DNA from: Microbacterium sp. LWH7-1.2
GTDB taxonomy: Bacteria > Actinomycetota > Actinomycetes > Actinomycetales > Microbacteriaceae
Assembly (NCBI RefSeq): GCF_038397755.1
Contig: NZ_CP151637.1
Coordinates: 620,001-684,000 of the forward strand
Length of the DNA stretch: 64,000 nt
Reading direction: 5' to 3'
The notes under the pieces were generated by a model. That model was given only the letters and a program-made list of their open reading frames with translations, did not search any database and was not told the origin of the DNA. Both the position numbers and the translations under genes were made by a program. Shown here in pieces: positions 47,450 to 60,228 of the stretch. Position 1 is the stretch's first letter; every line of letters starts with the position of its first letter.

Positions 47450-48643
47450 ATGAGCGACGTGCGGATCTATCTCGATCACGCCGCGACCGCGCCGCTGCGA
47501 CCGGAGGCGCGGGACGCGTGGATCTCCGCCGCGGCGACGGTGGGCAACGCCTCGTCCATCCACGGCGCGGGCCAGCACGCGCGACGCGTCCTCGAGGAGG
47601 CTCGCGAGCGCGTCGCCGCGGTGGTGGGTGCCGACCCGATCGAGGTCGTCTTCACCTCGGGCGGCACCGAGGCCGTCAACCTCGGGGTGAAAGGCCTCTG
47701 GTGGGCGCGCGGACGGGACACCGACGCCGTCGTGCTCCCGGACGGCGAGCATCACGCGACACTCGACGCGTCCGAATGGCTCGAGGCCCAGGGCGCGCAG
47801 CTGCGGCACGTCGGCATCGACGACACCGCTCGCATCCGTCTCGACGAGTTCGGTGCGGCCCTGTCCGGCGCCGCCCTGGCCACCGCCCTCGTCGCGAACA
47901 ACGAAGCCGGCACGGTGAACGACGCGGCCGCACTGTCGGCCGGCGCCGCGGGTGCCGGCGTCCCCCTGCACCTGGACGCGGTCGCAGCGTTCGGCCACGT
48001 GCCGGTGTCGTTCCGCGACTGGCGAGGCGAGGCTCATGGCCGCGCGGGCCTCGCGGCCATGAGCGTGTCGGCCCACAAGATCGGCGGCCCGACGGGCGTC
48101 GGCGCGCTCGTGGTCGCACGCGGCGCGGAACTCACCGCGCTCCTGCACGGCGGCGGTCAGCAGCGGCGGCTGCGCGCCGGCACGCAGGACGTGCCGGGGG
48201 CGGCCGCCTTCGCCGTCGCGGCCGAGCTCGCGGAGGCGGAACGCGTGTCGGAGGCGCGGCGACTCGCTGCCCTGCGGGAGCGTCTGGTGCGCGGCACCCT
48301 GAGCTCCGTCCCCGATGCGGAGCTGCTGGGAGACCCGATCGACCGCCTGCCCGGCAACGCGCACCTGCTCTTCCCCAGGGCGTCGGGAGAGGCGCTGCTC
48401 TTCCTGCTCGACATGGCCGGCGTCGAGGTATCCACCGGGTCGGCGTGCCAGGCGGGCGTGCCGGAGCCGTCGCATGTCGTCCTCGCGATGGGACGGACGG
48501 ATGCCGAGGCACGCCAGGTGCTGCGGTTCACGCTCGGTCGCACCACCGGCGATGCCGACGTCGACGCCGTGCTCGCTGTGCTGCCGGGGCTCGTCGAGCG
48601 CGCGAGAGCGGCGTCCGGGCCACGGTCAGGCAGGGGTTCGTAG
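47450..48643 (+). CDS. Cysteine desulfurase (IscS/NifS-type)
   Basis: 397 aa; ATG after GAAGGAAGG. IYLDHAATAPLRPEA, the PLP lysine in SVSAHKIGGPTGVG and the catalytic cysteine in VSTGSACQAGVPEPS are diagnostic of class-V aminotransferase-fold desulfurases. It removes sulfur from cysteine; the adjacent mnmA suggests it supplies sulfur for tRNA 2-thiouridine. Its stop TAG forms the first three bases of the mnmA -10 TAGACT. Confidence 0.94.
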   Translation: MSDVRIYLDHAATAPLRPEARDAWISAAATVGNASSIHGAGQHARRVLEEARERVAAVVGADPIEVVFTSGGTEAVNLGVKGLWWARGRDTDAVVLPDGEHHATLDASEWLEAQGAQLRHVGIDDTARIRLDEFGAALSGAALATALVANNEAGTVNDAAALSAGAAGAGVPLHLDAVAAFGHVPVSFRDWRGEAHGRAGLAAMSVSAHKIGGPTGVGALVVARGAELTALLHGGGQQRRLRAGTQDVPGAAAFAVAAELAEAERVSEARRLAALRERLVRGTLSSVPDAELLGDPIDRLPGNAHLLFPRASGEALLFLLDMAGVEVSTGSACQAGVPEPSHVVLAMGRTDAEARQVLRFTLGRTTGDADVDAVLAVLPGLVERARAASGPRSGRGS

Positions 48644-48646
48644 ACT
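48641..48646 (+). promoter_or_regulatory. Leaderless mnmA -10 element (TAGACT)
   Basis: TAGACT ends 6 nt before the mnmA ATG and begins with the stop codon of the previous gene. Confidence 0.55.
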
Positions 48647-48652
48647 GGACCC

Positions 48653-49750
48653 ATGCGGATCCTTGCGGCCATGAGCGGTGGAGTGGACTCCGCCGTCGCG
48701 GCCGCACGGGCCGTCGAGGCGGGTCACGACGTCGTCGGCGTGCACCTGGCGCTCTCGCGCGCGGGCGGAACGCTGCGCACCGGCAGCCGCGGCTGCTGCA
48801 CGATCGAGGACGCGATGGACGCCCGCAGGGCCGCCGACCGGCTCGGCATCCCCTTCTACGTGTGGGACTTCTCCGAGCGGTTCCGCGATGACGTGATCGA
48901 CGACTTCGTCGCCGAGTACCGCGCGGGCCGCACCCCGAACCCGTGCATGCGGTGCAACGAGAAGATCAAGTTCGCCGCCCTGCTGGAGCGCGCGCTCGAG
49001 CTCGGCTTCGACGCGGTGTGCACGGGCCATTACGCCACGCTGATCGACGGCGCGGAGGGGCTCGAACTGCATCGGGCATCGGACGCCGCGAAGGACCAGT
49101 CCTACGTGCTCGGCGTCCTGAACGCCGAGCAGCTCGCGCACACGTACTTCCCGCTCGGAGCGACGCCGTCGAAGGCCCTCGTGCGCGCCGAGGCGGAGGA
49201 GCGCGGCCTGACCGTCGCCCACAAGCCCGACAGCCACGACATCTGCTTCATCCCCGACGGCGACACGCGCGGCTGGCTCGCCGAGAAGGTCGGTGCGGAG
49301 CGCGGCGACATCGTCGACCGGACCGGCGCCGTGGTGGGCGCGCACGAGGGCGCCCACGCCTTCACGGTCGGCCAGCGCCGCGGTCTGCAGCTCGGCGTTC
49401 CGGCGCCGGACGGCAAGCCCCGCTTCGTGCTCGAGGTGCGGCCCGTGTCCAACACGGTCGTGGTCGGTCCCAAGGAGGCCCTCGCCACCGCCGAGATCGC
49501 GGGGGAGCGGTACTCCTGGGCGGGGCGCCCGCAGCCCGCGGGCGAGTTCGCCTGCCACGTCCAGATCCGCGCGCACGCCGAGCCGGTTCCGGCGATCGCG
49601 ACGCTGGCCGACGACGTGCTCACGGTCGTCCCGGCGGAGCCGTTCGACGGCGTCGCACCGGGCCAGACCGCGGTGCTCTACGACGGCACGCGCGTGATCG
49701 GCCAGTTCACGATCGATCGCACGGTCTCGGCCGTCCCGGTCGACGCCTAG
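48653..49750 (+). CDS. mnmA: tRNA 2-thiouridylase MnmA
   Basis: 365 aa. The PP-loop [10 protein letters not shown], catalytic cysteine in [14 protein letters not shown] and second cysteine in [12 protein letters not shown] are diagnostic. It thiolates U34 of tRNA-Lys, -Glu and -Gln using persulfide sulfur. The stop TAG is inside the target duplication of the IS481 copy, so the gene was just spared by the insertion. Confidence 0.97.
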   Translation: MRILAAMSGGVDSAVAAARAVEAGHDVVGVHLALSRAGGTLRTGSRGCCTIEDAMDARRAADRLGIPFYVWDFSERFRDDVIDDFVAEYRAGRTPNPCMRCNEKIKFAALLERALELGFDAVCTGHYATLIDGAEGLELHRASDAAKDQSYVLGVLNAEQLAHTYFPLGATPSKALVRAEAEERGLTVAHKPDSHDICFIPDGDTRGWLAEKVGAERGDIVDRTGAVVGAHEGAHAFTVGQRRGLQLGVPAPDGKPRFVLEVRPVSNTVVVGPKEALATAEIAGERYSWAGRPQPAGEFACHVQIRAHAEPVPAIATLADDVLTVVPAEPFDGVAPGQTAVLYDGTRVIGQFTIDRTVSAVPVDA

Positions 49751-50858
49751 ATGTGATGTCCAGGCAGGTTGTTGATCCTGCTGATGGGTGGGGCTCCGAT
49801 TGCGGAGTGTCGCCTGTGGTGATTGTAGAAGTGGATCCAGCCGGGCAGGGCGTCGCGGCGTTCGGTCTCTGACGGGTAGAACTTCGCGTAGGCCCATCCG
49901 TCGGCCAGCGTGCGGTGGAAGCGCTCGATCTTGCCGTTGGTCTGCGGGCGGTACGGGCGGGTGCGCTTGTGTCTGATGCCGAGGTCGGCGCAGGCGTCTC
50001 GCCAGGCAAGGGACCGGTAGCAGGAGCCGTTGTCGGAAAGGACGCGCTCGACGGTCACGCCGTGATCGGCGAAGAACGCGATCGCGCGGGTGAGGACGCC
50101 GACGGCAGTCTCGGCTCGCTCGTCGTCGTGCTCTTCGACATAAGCCACCCGCGAGTTGTCGTCGACGACGGTGTGGAAGAACCCGGTGCCGGTCCTCGGC
50201 TTGTGGTCCTTGCCGCGCGGCAGTCCTGGCGTCTCGAGCTTGTTCCGGGCGCCCTGCTGCCGTCCGACGAACCGGTGCCCGCCGCCGTCGGGGATGCGAC
50301 CGAACTTGGTGACATCGACGTGGATCAGTGCGCCGGGATGGTCGTGCTCATAACGGCGGATCGGCTCCCCGGTGACCCGGTCGATCGCGGAGAGGCGGTT
50401 GAGGCCGCAACGCACCAGAACCGCGTGAACGGTCGACGGAGCCAGACCGAGCTCACCGGCGATCTGGACCGGGCCCAGCCGACGCCGCCAGCGGGCCTTC
50501 ACGATCTTCTTCACAACCGGCGACGGCGTCTTCGCAGGCATCGAGCGGGGGCGGCTCGACCGATCCGACATCCCCGCCGGCCCCTCGGATCGGAATCTGG
50601 CCGCCCACTTCCGGGCTGTCACGGTCGAGACCATGAACATCTTCGCTGCCACCTGCAGTGGCCACCCCTCGTCGACGATAAGGCGCGCGAGGCGCAGTCG
50701 GGCACGGGGAGTCAGAGCAGCGTTAGCGTGGGACACGAGGGCCTCCTGCGTTCGTGAAGCGGTTGAACTAGACAGCTCCACTTCACAACCGGGAGGCCTT
50801 CGCTACTCAGCTACTCCGGGCGTGTCCCGAAACAACGTCCCTGGACATCACACCTAGA
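49746..50858. mobile_element. Intact IS481-family insertion sequence with 6-bp target duplication
   Basis: The element spans 49752-50852 (1101 bp). Inverted ends read inward as TGTGATGTCCAGGCAGGTTGTT-like (left) and the same with GAC for CAG (right). The flanks are CCTAGA at 49746-49751 and 50853-50858. A CTAG core in a 6-bp duplication fits the NCTAGN target described for Bordetella IS481. Perfect repeats and an open transposase imply a recent, possibly active insertion between mnmA and ligA. Confidence 0.95.
49747..50736 (-). CDS. IS481-family DDE transposase
   Basis: 329 aa from GTG ([15 protein letters not shown]), with AGGAGG five bases upstream. An N-terminal HTH ([16 protein letters not shown]) precedes the rve/DDE core: D in [10 protein letters not shown] in [11 protein letters not shown] and E in [11 protein letters not shown]. 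The final Ile codon crosses the element boundary and the TAG stop lies wholly in the target duplication, so the IS has no stop codon of its own. Confidence 0.95.
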   Translation of the reverse strand: MSHANAALTPRARLRLARLIVDEGWPLQVAAKMFMVSTVTARKWAARFRSEGPAGMSDRSSRPRSMPAKTPSPVVKKIVKARWRRRLGPVQIAGELGLAPSTVHAVLVRCGLNRLSAIDRVTGEPIRRYEHDHPGALIHVDVTKFGRIPDGGGHRFVGRQQGARNKLETPGLPRGKDHKPRTGTGFFHTVVDDNSRVAYVEEHDDERAETAVGVLTRAIAFFADHGVTVERVLSDNGSCYRSLAWRDACADLGIRHKRTRPYRPQTNGKIERFHRTLADGWAYAKFYPSETERRDALPGWIHFYNHHRRHSAIGAPPISRINNLPGHHI

Positions 50859-50923
50859 TCCGGAAACGGATGCCGCGGCCCGCAGGGGCGGTCCGCCGCC
50901 CTGGCGGTGTCGGCCCCCGCTCC

Positions 50924-53308
<2,385 letters not shown>

Positions 53309-53351
53309 CTCTCCGCCGTCGTCGAACGATGCGCCGGCGGGCGGCGACTGG

Positions 53352-53357
53352 GATGAT
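53352..53357 (+). promoter_or_regulatory. Leaderless -10 candidate (GATGAT) of the YciI-like gene
   Basis: GATGAT ends 6 nt before the ATG. Confidence 0.35.
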
Positions 53358-53363
53358 GACCGC

Positions 53364-53672
53364 ATGGCGCAATGGCTCTATCGCATCGTCCCCTCGCGGC
53401 CCGAGATGGTCGCGGACGCGACGCCGGACGAGCAGCGCATCGTCGGCGCGCACGTCGACTACCTGGTCGACCTGCGAGATCGCGGGACTCTCGTGCTCGC
53501 CGGGCGCACCCAGGAGACCGAAGGCACCTTCGGCATCACGATCTTCGAGGCCGACGACGAGGCGGCGGCTCGCGCGATCATGCGCGCCGATCCTGCGGTC
53601 GCGGCCGGCGTCTTCGTCGCGTCGCTGCACCCCTATCGGATCGCGGTCGCCCGGGACGGGCTCGAGGGCTGA
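53364..53672 (+). CDS. YciI-like (DGPF/EthD-like) small protein
   Basis: 102 aa, opening AQWLYRIVPSRPEMV. It has the YciI pattern: HVDYLVDLRDRGTLVLAGRT, then a beta strand with FEADDEAAARAIMRADPAV and GVFVASLHPYRIA. YciI proteins are ferredoxin-like dimers with suggested dehydrochlorinase-like or muconolactone-like activity; the role here is unknown. Convergent with the acyl-CoA synthetase gene, 4 bp apart. Confidence 0.85.
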   Translation: MAQWLYRIVPSRPEMVADATPDEQRIVGAHVDYLVDLRDRGTLVLAGRTQETEGTFGITIFEADDEAAARAIMRADPAVAAGVFVASLHPYRIAVARDGLEG

Positions 53673-53676
53673 GCGG

Positions 53677-55377
53677 TCAGACGCCGGTGTTGAGCGCGAG
53701 CAGGCGGTCCCGCACCTGGCGGCGAAGCACCTTGCCGATGAGGGACTTCGGGAGTTCGTCGACCACGTAGATGCGGCGGGGCACCTTGTACGGCGTGAGG
53801 ATGCCGCGGGCGAAGTCACGGACGGCTTCGACGTCGATCTCCTGGCCGGGTGCGACGACGATCGCTGCCACGACCTCTTCGCCGGAGTGCTCGCTCGGGA
53901 GCCCGACGACGGCCGCGTCCTCGACCTGCGGGTGCTGGCGGAGCGCGTTCTCGACCTCGGTCGGGGCGACGTTGAACCCGCCCGTGATGATGAGCTCTTT
54001 GATGCGGTCCACGATGCGCACGAACCCGGCCTCGTCGATCGTGACGATGTCGCCGGTGCGGAACCATCCCTCGGTGAAGACCGCCTCGGTCTCCTCGGGC
54101 TTGCCGTAGTAGCCGCCGAAGACCTGCGGTCCGCGCACGACGAGCTCGCCGCGCTCGCCGGCAGGGACGTCCTGCGTGGGGTCGTCGGGATCGACGACGC
54201 GGCACTCCGTGCCGGGCAGGGGCAGGCCGACGGTCCCCGGAACGCGGTTGTCGGCGACCGGGTTCGCCATCAGCACCGGCGAGCATTCGCTGAGCCCGTA
54301 GCCTTCGACGAGGAATCCGCCGGACGCCGCCTCGAAGGGCACCACGAGCTCGTGCGGCAGCGCCATGGCGCCCGAGATCGCGACCTCGGTGCCCACGAGC
54401 GATACGCCCTTCTCCTGTGCCGCTTTGAGCAGGCGGTCGGCGATCGGCGGGACCAGCGGCAGGAACGTCGCGGGGTGCTTCTTCGTCACGTCCAGCACCA
54501 TGTCGGGGTCGAAGCGCGGGAAGAGCACCAGCCGCGCGCCCATCGACATCGCGAAGGTGAGGCAGAGGGTCAGTCCGTAGGCGTGGAACATCGGCAGCAC
54601 GGCGTAGACGACGCAGCCGTCTCCGCGGACGATCGACGGCACCCACGCACGTGCCTGCGCCGCGTTCGAGAGCAGGTTCCGGTGCGTGAGCGAGGCGCCC
54701 TTCGGGGTGCCCGTCGTGCCGCTCGTGTACTGGATGAGCGCGAGATCGTCGGTGGCCGGGCGCGGGTGGGATGCCGGCAGCGGCGACGATCCGACGACCC
54801 GCTCCCACGCCACCGTGCCGGAGACGCGCTCGGAGAGCGCCTCGCGCGCCTCGCGGGCCTTCGCGATGGGGAGCTTGAGGGCGAGGCGGGTGCCGAACGG
54901 CATCGCCTTGATGACGTCCACTGAGATGAGATTCGTCACCGCGAGGTCGGCGGGGAAGTCCTGCACGGTCGCGACGACCTTCGTCCACACGATCGCATGC
55001 TTCGCGCCGTGGTCTTCGAACTGCTTGCGCAGCTCGCGGGCGGTGTACAGCGGGTTGTGCTCGATCACGACGGCGCCGAGGCGCAGGATCGCGTAGAACG
55101 CGACGATGTGCTGCGGGCAGTTCGGCAGCACGATGGCGACGGGGTCGCCCGCCTTCACGCCGAGATCACGCAGTCCTGCCGCCGCGCGCTCGATCTGCTC
55201 GTGCAGCGAGCGGTACGACGTCTCGCGTCCGAAGAACTGCAGGGCCGCAGCATCCGGGTAATCGCGTGCCGACGCGGCGACGATGTCGACGAGGGAACCG
55301 GTCACCGGGGCGAGGTCCTCCGGGACGCCTTCGGCGTAGCTGGCGATCCAGGGGCGCGGCGGGTCGTAGGTCGTCAC
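53677..55377 (-). CDS. Long-chain acyl-CoA synthetase (AMP-dependent)
   Basis: 566 aa. The ATP motif YTSGTTGTPKGASLTH, GYGLSECSPVL, GWFRTGD and the C-terminal lysine in LPKSLIGKVLRRQVRD are all present, so it looks active. It activates fatty acids to acyl-CoA. The GTG at 55377 is chosen because TAGGCT lies 6 nt upstream; a GTG two codons earlier is possible. It stands alone and is divergent from gatC, the two starts being 60 bp apart. Confidence 0.93.
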   Translation of the reverse strand: MTTYDPPRPWIASYAEGVPEDLAPVTGSLVDIVAASARDYPDAAALQFFGRETSYRSLHEQIERAAAGLRDLGVKAGDPVAIVLPNCPQHIVAFYAILRLGAVVIEHNPLYTARELRKQFEDHGAKHAIVWTKVVATVQDFPADLAVTNLISVDVIKAMPFGTRLALKLPIAKAREAREALSERVSGTVAWERVVGSSPLPASHPRPATDDLALIQYTSGTTGTPKGASLTHRNLLSNAAQARAWVPSIVRGDGCVVYAVLPMFHAYGLTLCLTFAMSMGARLVLFPRFDPDMVLDVTKKHPATFLPLVPPIADRLLKAAQEKGVSLVGTEVAISGAMALPHELVVPFEAASGGFLVEGYGLSECSPVLMANPVADNRVPGTVGLPLPGTECRVVDPDDPTQDVPAGERGELVVRGPQVFGGYYGKPEETEAVFTEGWFRTGDIVTIDEAGFVRIVDRIKELIITGGFNVAPTEVENALRQHPQVEDAAVVGLPSEHSGEEVVAAIVVAPGQEIDVEAVRDFARGILTPYKVPRRIYVVDELPKSLIGKVLRRQVRDRLLALNTGV

Positions 55378-55383
55378 GGCCAC

Positions 55384-55431
55384 AGCCTACGCCGGGCACG
55401 CCACGGGCCAGTGGTGCGGCCCCGGTAGTCT
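55384..55431. promoter_or_regulatory. Divergent leaderless promoters of acyl-CoA synthetase and gatC
   Basis: On the minus strand TAGGCT (55389-55384) ends 6 nt before the synthetase GTG. On the plus strand TAGTCT (55426-55431) ends 6 nt before the gatC GTG. Confidence 0.5.
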
Positions 55432-55437
55432 TGTCTG

Positions 55438-55737
55438 GTGTCTGAAATCACCCCCGATCTCGTGCGCCATCTCGGTGTGCTCGCCCGGATCCAGCTGAGC
55501 GACGGCGAGGTCGAGCGCCTCACCGGCCAGCTCGACGCGATCGTCGACAACATCGCCAAGGTCTCCGAGGTCGCCACGCCCGACGTCCCCGCCACCAGCC
55601 ACCCGATCGCCCTCGAGAACGTGTTCCGTTCGGACGTGCCCGGTGATCTGCTGACGCCCGCGCAGGTGTTGCAGAACGCTCCGGATTCTGCGGACGGGCG
55701 GTTCCGCGTGACCGCGATCCTCGGCGAAGAGCAGTAA
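55438..55737 (+). CDS. gatC: Asp/Glu-tRNA amidotransferase subunit C
   Basis: 99 aa from [23 protein letters not shown] is diagnostic of GatC, the linker that holds GatA and GatB together. First gene of gatCAB; 9 bp to gatA. Confidence 0.96.
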   Translation: MSEITPDLVRHLGVLARIQLSDGEVERLTGQLDAIVDNIAKVSEVATPDVPATSHPIALENVFRSDVPGDLLTPAQVLQNAPDSADGRFRVTAILGEEQ

Positions 55738-55746
55738 GGACCCGAC

Positions 55747-57267
55747 GTGACCGATCTCACGAAGCTGAGCGCCGCCGCGCTCGCAGACAGCCTCTCCCGC
55801 CGCGAGGTGTCGAGCGTGGAGGCCACGCAGGCCCACCTCGACCGCATCGCCGCCGTGGATGCCGACGTGCACGCCTTCCTCCACGTCAGCCAGCACGCTA
55901 TCGACGTGGCCGCCGACATCGACCGCCGACGGGCCGCCGGCGAAGACCTCGGCCCCCTCGCGGGCGTCCCGCTCGCGATCAAGGATGTGCTGGTGACGAC
56001 GGACATGCCGTCGACCAGCGGATCGAAGATCCTCGCGGGGTACATGTCGCCGTACGACGCGACCGTCGTCGCGCGCTCGCGCGCCGCGGGTCTGGTGCCG
56101 CTCGGCAAGACGAACATGGACGAGTTCGCGATGGGCTCGTCGACCGAGCACTCGGCGTACGGTCCGACCCGCAACCCGTGGGACCTCACGCGGATCCCCG
56201 GCGGCTCCGGCGGCGGTTCCGCGGCTGCGGTCGCCGCATTCGAAGCCCCTCTGGCGCTCGGCTCCGACACGGGCGGCTCGATCCGCCAGCCCGCACACGT
56301 CACGGGAACGGTGGGCATCAAGCCGACCTACGGCGGCGTCAGCCGCTACGGCGCGATCGCGCTGGCATCCAGCCTCGACCAGGTCGGCCCGGTGACCCGC
56401 ACGGTGCTCGACGCCGGACTCCTCCACGACGTGATCGGCGGGCACGACCCGCACGACTCCACGTCGCTCGCCCACGAGTGGCCCTCTTTCGCCGCCGCCG
56501 CGCGCGAGGGCGCGACCGGCGAGGTGCTCAAGGGCCTCAAGGTCGGCGTGATCCGCGAGCTCCCCGACAGCGGGTTCCAGGCCGGTGTGTCGGAGTCGTT
56601 CCGTGCGGCCCTGGCCACGATGGAGGCACAGGGCGCCGAGATCGTCGAGATCAGCGCACCGCACTTCGAGTACGGCGTCGCCGCGTACTACCTCATCCTC
56701 CCGGCGGAGGCTTCGAGCAATCTCGCGAAGTTCGACTCGGTGCGCTTCGGCCTGCGCGTGGACGTCCCCGGCGGCACCGTCGAGGACGTCATGGCGGCGA
56801 CCCGCCACGCCGGCTTCGGCGACGAGGTGAAGCGCCGGATCATCCTCGGCACGTACGCACTGTCGGCGGGCTATTACGACGCCTACTACGGCTCGGCGCA
56901 GAAGGTGCGCACGCTCATCCAGCGCGACTTCGCGGATGCGTTCTCGCAGGTCGACGTCATCGCGACGCCCTCGGCGCCCACCACCGCGTTCAAGCTGGGG
57001 GAGAAGATCGACGACCCGCTGCAGATGTACCTCAACGACGTCACGACGATCCCGGCGAACCTCGCCGGCGTGCCGGGCATCTCGATCCCGTCGGGTCTGG
57101 CGTCGGAGGACGGACTGCCGGTCGGCATCCAGTTCCTCGCTCCCGCTCACGAGGATGCGCGCCTGTACCGCGTCGGTGCGGCGCTGGAGTCGCTGCTCGT
57201 AGACTCGTGGGGCGGTCAGCTCCTCGACAGGGCCCCGGCCCTCGGCGCGAACGGAGGTGCCCGCTGA
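55747..57267 (+). CDS. gatA: Asp/Glu-tRNA amidotransferase subunit A
   Basis: 506 aa from GTG. The amidase signature is [13 protein letters not shown], with catalytic Lys in [10 protein letters not shown] and Ser in [13 protein letters not shown]. It releases ammonia from glutamine to convert Glu-tRNA(Gln) or Asp-tRNA(Asn) to the amide form, so the organism probably uses indirect Gln- or Asn-tRNA synthesis. Its stop overlaps gatB by one base. Confidence 0.97.
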   Translation: MTDLTKLSAAALADSLSRREVSSVEATQAHLDRIAAVDADVHAFLHVSQHAIDVAADIDRRRAAGEDLGPLAGVPLAIKDVLVTTDMPSTSGSKILAGYMSPYDATVVARSRAAGLVPLGKTNMDEFAMGSSTEHSAYGPTRNPWDLTRIPGGSGGGSAAAVAAFEAPLALGSDTGGSIRQPAHVTGTVGIKPTYGGVSRYGAIALASSLDQVGPVTRTVLDAGLLHDVIGGHDPHDSTSLAHEWPSFAAAAREGATGEVLKGLKVGVIRELPDSGFQAGVSESFRAALATMEAQGAEIVEISAPHFEYGVAAYYLILPAEASSNLAKFDSVRFGLRVDVPGGTVEDVMAATRHAGFGDEVKRRIILGTYALSAGYYDAYYGSAQKVRTLIQRDFADAFSQVDVIATPSAPTTAFKLGEKIDDPLQMYLNDVTTIPANLAGVPGISIPSGLASEDGLPVGIQFLAPAHEDARLYRVGAALESLLVDSWGGQLLDRAPALGANGGAR

Positions 57268-58790
57268 TGGCGAAGGAAAACCTGATGGACTTCGACAAGG
57301 CTCTCGAGCTCTACGAGCCGGTCCTCGGGTTCGAGGTGCACGTCGAGCTCAACACCGAGACCAAGATGTTCTCCGGCGCCGCGAATCCGGCGAACTCGGC
57401 GAACCACGGCGCCGAGGCGAACACCCTCGTCGCCCCCGTCGACATGGGTCTGCCCGGTGCGCTGCCCGTCGTCAACGAGACCGCCGTGCGCTACTCGATC
57501 AGCCTCGGGCTCGCGCTCGGGTGCTCGATCGCGCCGTCGAGCCGGTTCGCGCGCAAGAACTACTTCTACCCCGACCTCGGCAAGAACTACCAGATCTCGC
57601 AGTACGACGAGCCGATCGCGTTCGAGGGGTCGGTCGACATCGAGCTCGCCGACGGAGAGATCGTCACCGTGCCGATCGAACGCGCGCACATGGAGGAGGA
57701 TGCCGGCAAGCTCACCCATGTCGGCGGCTCGACCGGACGCATCCAGGGCGCCGAGTACTCGCTGGTCGACTACAACCGCGCCGGTGTGCCGCTCGTCGAG
57801 ATCGTCACCAAGCCCATCTTCGGCGCCGAGCACCGCGCTCCCGAGATCGCCAAGGCCTACGTCGCGACGATCCGCGACATCGTGATCGCGCTCGGCATCT
57901 CGGAGGCGCGCATGGAGCGCGGCAACCTCCGCTGCGACGCCAACGTCTCGCTGCGGCCGCGCGGCCAGGAGAAGCTCGGCACGCGCACCGAGACGAAGAA
58001 CGTCAACTCGATGCGTTCGGTCGAACGTGCGGTGCGGTACGAGATCCAGCGTCAGGCGGCGATCCTCGCCGCGGGCGGGACGATCACGCAGGAGACGCGT
58101 CACTGGCACGAGGACACCGGCACCACGTCGCCCGGTCGTCCCAAGTCCGACGCCGACGACTACCGCTACTTCCCCGAACCCGATCTGCTGCCGGTCGCGC
58201 CGTCGCTCGAACTGATCGAGCAGCTCCGCGCCGCGCTGCCCGAGCCGCCCGCGGCTCGCCGGCGTCGCCTCAAAGCCGACTGGGGGTTCGCCGACATCGA
58301 CTTCCAGGGCGTCGTGAACGCGGGACTGCTCGCTGAGGTCGAGGAGACGATCGCCGCGGGCACCTCGCCCGCCGCGGCGCGCAAGTGGTGGACGGGTGAA
58401 CTCCTCCGCATCGCGAACGCCGAGGGCCGCGAACCCGCCGAGCTGGCGACTCCGCGGGACGTGGCGGCCCTGCAGGCGCTCGTCGATGCCGGGACCCTGA
58501 CCGACAAGCTCGCCCGTCAGGTGCTCGAGGGGATGATCGCCGGTGAGGGCACGCCTCAGGAGATCGTCGACGCCCGCGGTCTGGCGGTCGTCTCGGACGA
58601 CGGCGCGCTCATCGCAGCGATCGACGAGGCGCTCGCCTCGCAGCCGGACGTGCTCGAGAAGATCCGCGACGGGAAGGTGCAGGCCGCCGGTGCCGTCATC
58701 GGCGCGGTCATGAAGGCGATGAAGGGCCAGGCCGACGCCGCGCGCGTGCGCGAGCTGGTGCTGGAGCGCGCCGGCTCGACCAGCGCATAG
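57267..58790 (+). CDS. gatB: Asp/Glu-tRNA amidotransferase subunit B
   Basis: 507 aa. [34 protein letters not shown] and [11 protein letters not shown] are diagnostic; the C-terminal YqeY-like tail (from ~360) binds tRNA. GatB activates the misacylated tRNA with ATP. The gatCAB operon ends with two strong hairpins. Confidence 0.97.
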   Translation: MAKENLMDFDKALELYEPVLGFEVHVELNTETKMFSGAANPANSANHGAEANTLVAPVDMGLPGALPVVNETAVRYSISLGLALGCSIAPSSRFARKNYFYPDLGKNYQISQYDEPIAFEGSVDIELADGEIVTVPIERAHMEEDAGKLTHVGGSTGRIQGAEYSLVDYNRAGVPLVEIVTKPIFGAEHRAPEIAKAYVATIRDIVIALGISEARMERGNLRCDANVSLRPRGQEKLGTRTETKNVNSMRSVERAVRYEIQRQAAILAAGGTITQETRHWHEDTGTTSPGRPKSDADDYRYFPEPDLLPVAPSLELIEQLRAALPEPPAARRRRLKADWGFADIDFQGVVNAGLLAEVEETIAAGTSPAAARKWWTGELLRIANAEGREPAELATPRDVAALQALVDAGTLTDKLARQVLEGMIAGEGTPQEIVDARGLAVVSDDGALIAAIDEALASQPDVLEKIRDGKVQAAGAVIGAVMKAMKGQADAARVRELVLERAGSTSA

Positions 58791-58797
58791 GCGAGTC

Positions 58798-58863
58798 CTC
58801 GAACGCCGCGGGCGTTCGAGCCCGACGTGAGGGCGGATCCCGGCCGGGATCCGCCCTCACGTC
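58798..58863 (+). terminator. Tandem hairpins ending gatCAB
   Basis: Hairpin 1: 10-bp arms (CTCGAACGCC/GGCGTTCGAG, 58798-58807 and 58811-58820), loop GCG. Hairpin 2: a perfect 40-bp palindrome with 20-bp arms and no spacer (58824-58843 and 58844-58863). There is no T-tract. Confidence 0.85.
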
Positions 58864-58895
58864 ACGATGTCCGCGGTTGCTGGGAGGATCGACGC

Positions 58896-60158
58896 ATGGG
58901 GCGTGGTGACGGAACCGGCCGGGTCGTCTCCCCGGAGGATGCCGACGACACCGGCGCGGGCATCCTGCACGTCGACATGGACGCGTTCTACGCGTCGGTC
59001 GAACAGCTCGACGACCCCTCGCTGCGCGGCAAGGCGATCATCGTCGGCGCGCCCGAGAGCCGCTCCGTCGTCTCGAGCGCGTCGTACGAGGCTCGCCGCT
59101 TCGGCGTGCGCTCCGCGATGCCGGTCGCCCAGGCGCTGCGTCTGTGCCCGCACGCGATCGTCGTCCGCCCGCACTTCGAACGGTATCTCGAGACGTCGTC
59201 GCAGGTCATGCGCATATTCCGGGACGTGACGCCGCTCGTCGAGCCGCTGTCGATCGACGAGGCGTTCCTCGACGTGAGCGGAGCGCGCCGTCTCTGGGGG
59301 AGTCCCGGGCGGATCGCACGGATGCTGCGCCACCGGGTCCTCGAGGAGACCGGCCTCACCTGCAGCATCGGCGTCGCCGCGACGAAGCACGTCGCGAAGA
59401 TGGCCTCCACCTTGAGCAAGCCCGACGGTCTCCTGATCGTCGCGGAGGCGGACACTGCCGCGTTCCTCGCCCCGCGATCGGTGCGCGCCCTGTGGGGCGT
59501 CGGACCGAAGGCCTCCGAGGCGCTCGAGGCACGCGGCATCCGTACCATCGCCGACGTGATCGACACGCCGCGCGACCTGCTCGATCGCGCTCTCGGCCCC
59601 GCGATGGGGGACCGCATCTGGCACCTTGCGCGGGGGATCGATGCACGCGAGGTCGACACGAGTCGGGTCGAGAAGAGCGTGGGGCACGAAGAGACCTTCC
59701 ACGAAGACATCGGCGACACGGCGATCCTGCGCTCCGAGCTGCGTCGCCTCGCAGATCGGGTCGGGGCGCGGCTGCGCAGCAGCGGATGGGAGGCGTCGAC
59801 CGTCGCGATCAAGGTGCGCTACGCGGACTTCACGACCATCTCCCGATCGCAGACGCTTCCCGAGCCCACCGCGGTCGGGCAGCGGATCGGCGACGCCGCC
59901 CATGAGCTGTTCGCCTCGGTGGATCGCACGCTGCCCGTTCGGCTCATCGGCGTGCGGGCGGAGAAGCTGCGTCCGGCGGGGGCGGCGATGCCGACGCTGT
60001 GGGACGACGACGAAGGATGGCGACGCATCGAGGATGCGCTGGACGGAGCGACGGCGAAGTTCGGGCGAGGAGCGGTCACCCGCGCGACCCTGCTCGGCAC
60101 CCGCGGCGGCGGCACCCTTCCGTCGAGCCCGCCGGCGCCGCGACTCGACGAGGGCTGA
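58896..60158 (+). CDS. dinB: DNA polymerase IV (Y-family)
   Basis: 420 aa; ATG seven bases after GGGAGGA. LHVDMDAFYASVEQLDDPSL, SASYEARRFGVRSAMP and LSIDEAFLDVSGA hold the catalytic carboxylates of Y-family polymerases, and the little-finger domain follows (KVRYADFTTISRSQTLPEPT). It copies damaged DNA at the cost of errors. No LexA-like box was recognised upstream. Confidence 0.95.
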   Translation: MGRGDGTGRVVSPEDADDTGAGILHVDMDAFYASVEQLDDPSLRGKAIIVGAPESRSVVSSASYEARRFGVRSAMPVAQALRLCPHAIVVRPHFERYLETSSQVMRIFRDVTPLVEPLSIDEAFLDVSGARRLWGSPGRIARMLRHRVLEETGLTCSIGVAATKHVAKMASTLSKPDGLLIVAEADTAAFLAPRSVRALWGVGPKASEALEARGIRTIADVIDTPRDLLDRALGPAMGDRIWHLARGIDAREVDTSRVEKSVGHEETFHEDIGDTAILRSELRRLADRVGARLRSSGWEASTVAIKVRYADFTTISRSQTLPEPTAVGQRIGDAAHELFASVDRTLPVRLIGVRAEKLRPAGAAMPTLWDDDEGWRRIEDALDGATAKFGRGAVTRATLLGTRGGGTLPSSPPAPRLDEG

Positions 60159-60228
60159 CTCGGCGCATCACGGCCGTCATGACCCGTCGGTCTTCGTCGG
60201 CGCGCTGTGCCAGGGGCGCGGCGGCGGG

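Noticed and set aside
45639..47453. A 604-codon open frame antisense to glgX2
   Set aside because: Composition typical of a shadow frame; glgX2 on the other strand has its full catalytic set.
49751..50860. A larger transposon or genomic island around the IS481 copy
   Set aside because: The 6-bp duplication is immediately outside the inverted ends, and mnmA and ligA on either side are housekeeping genes.
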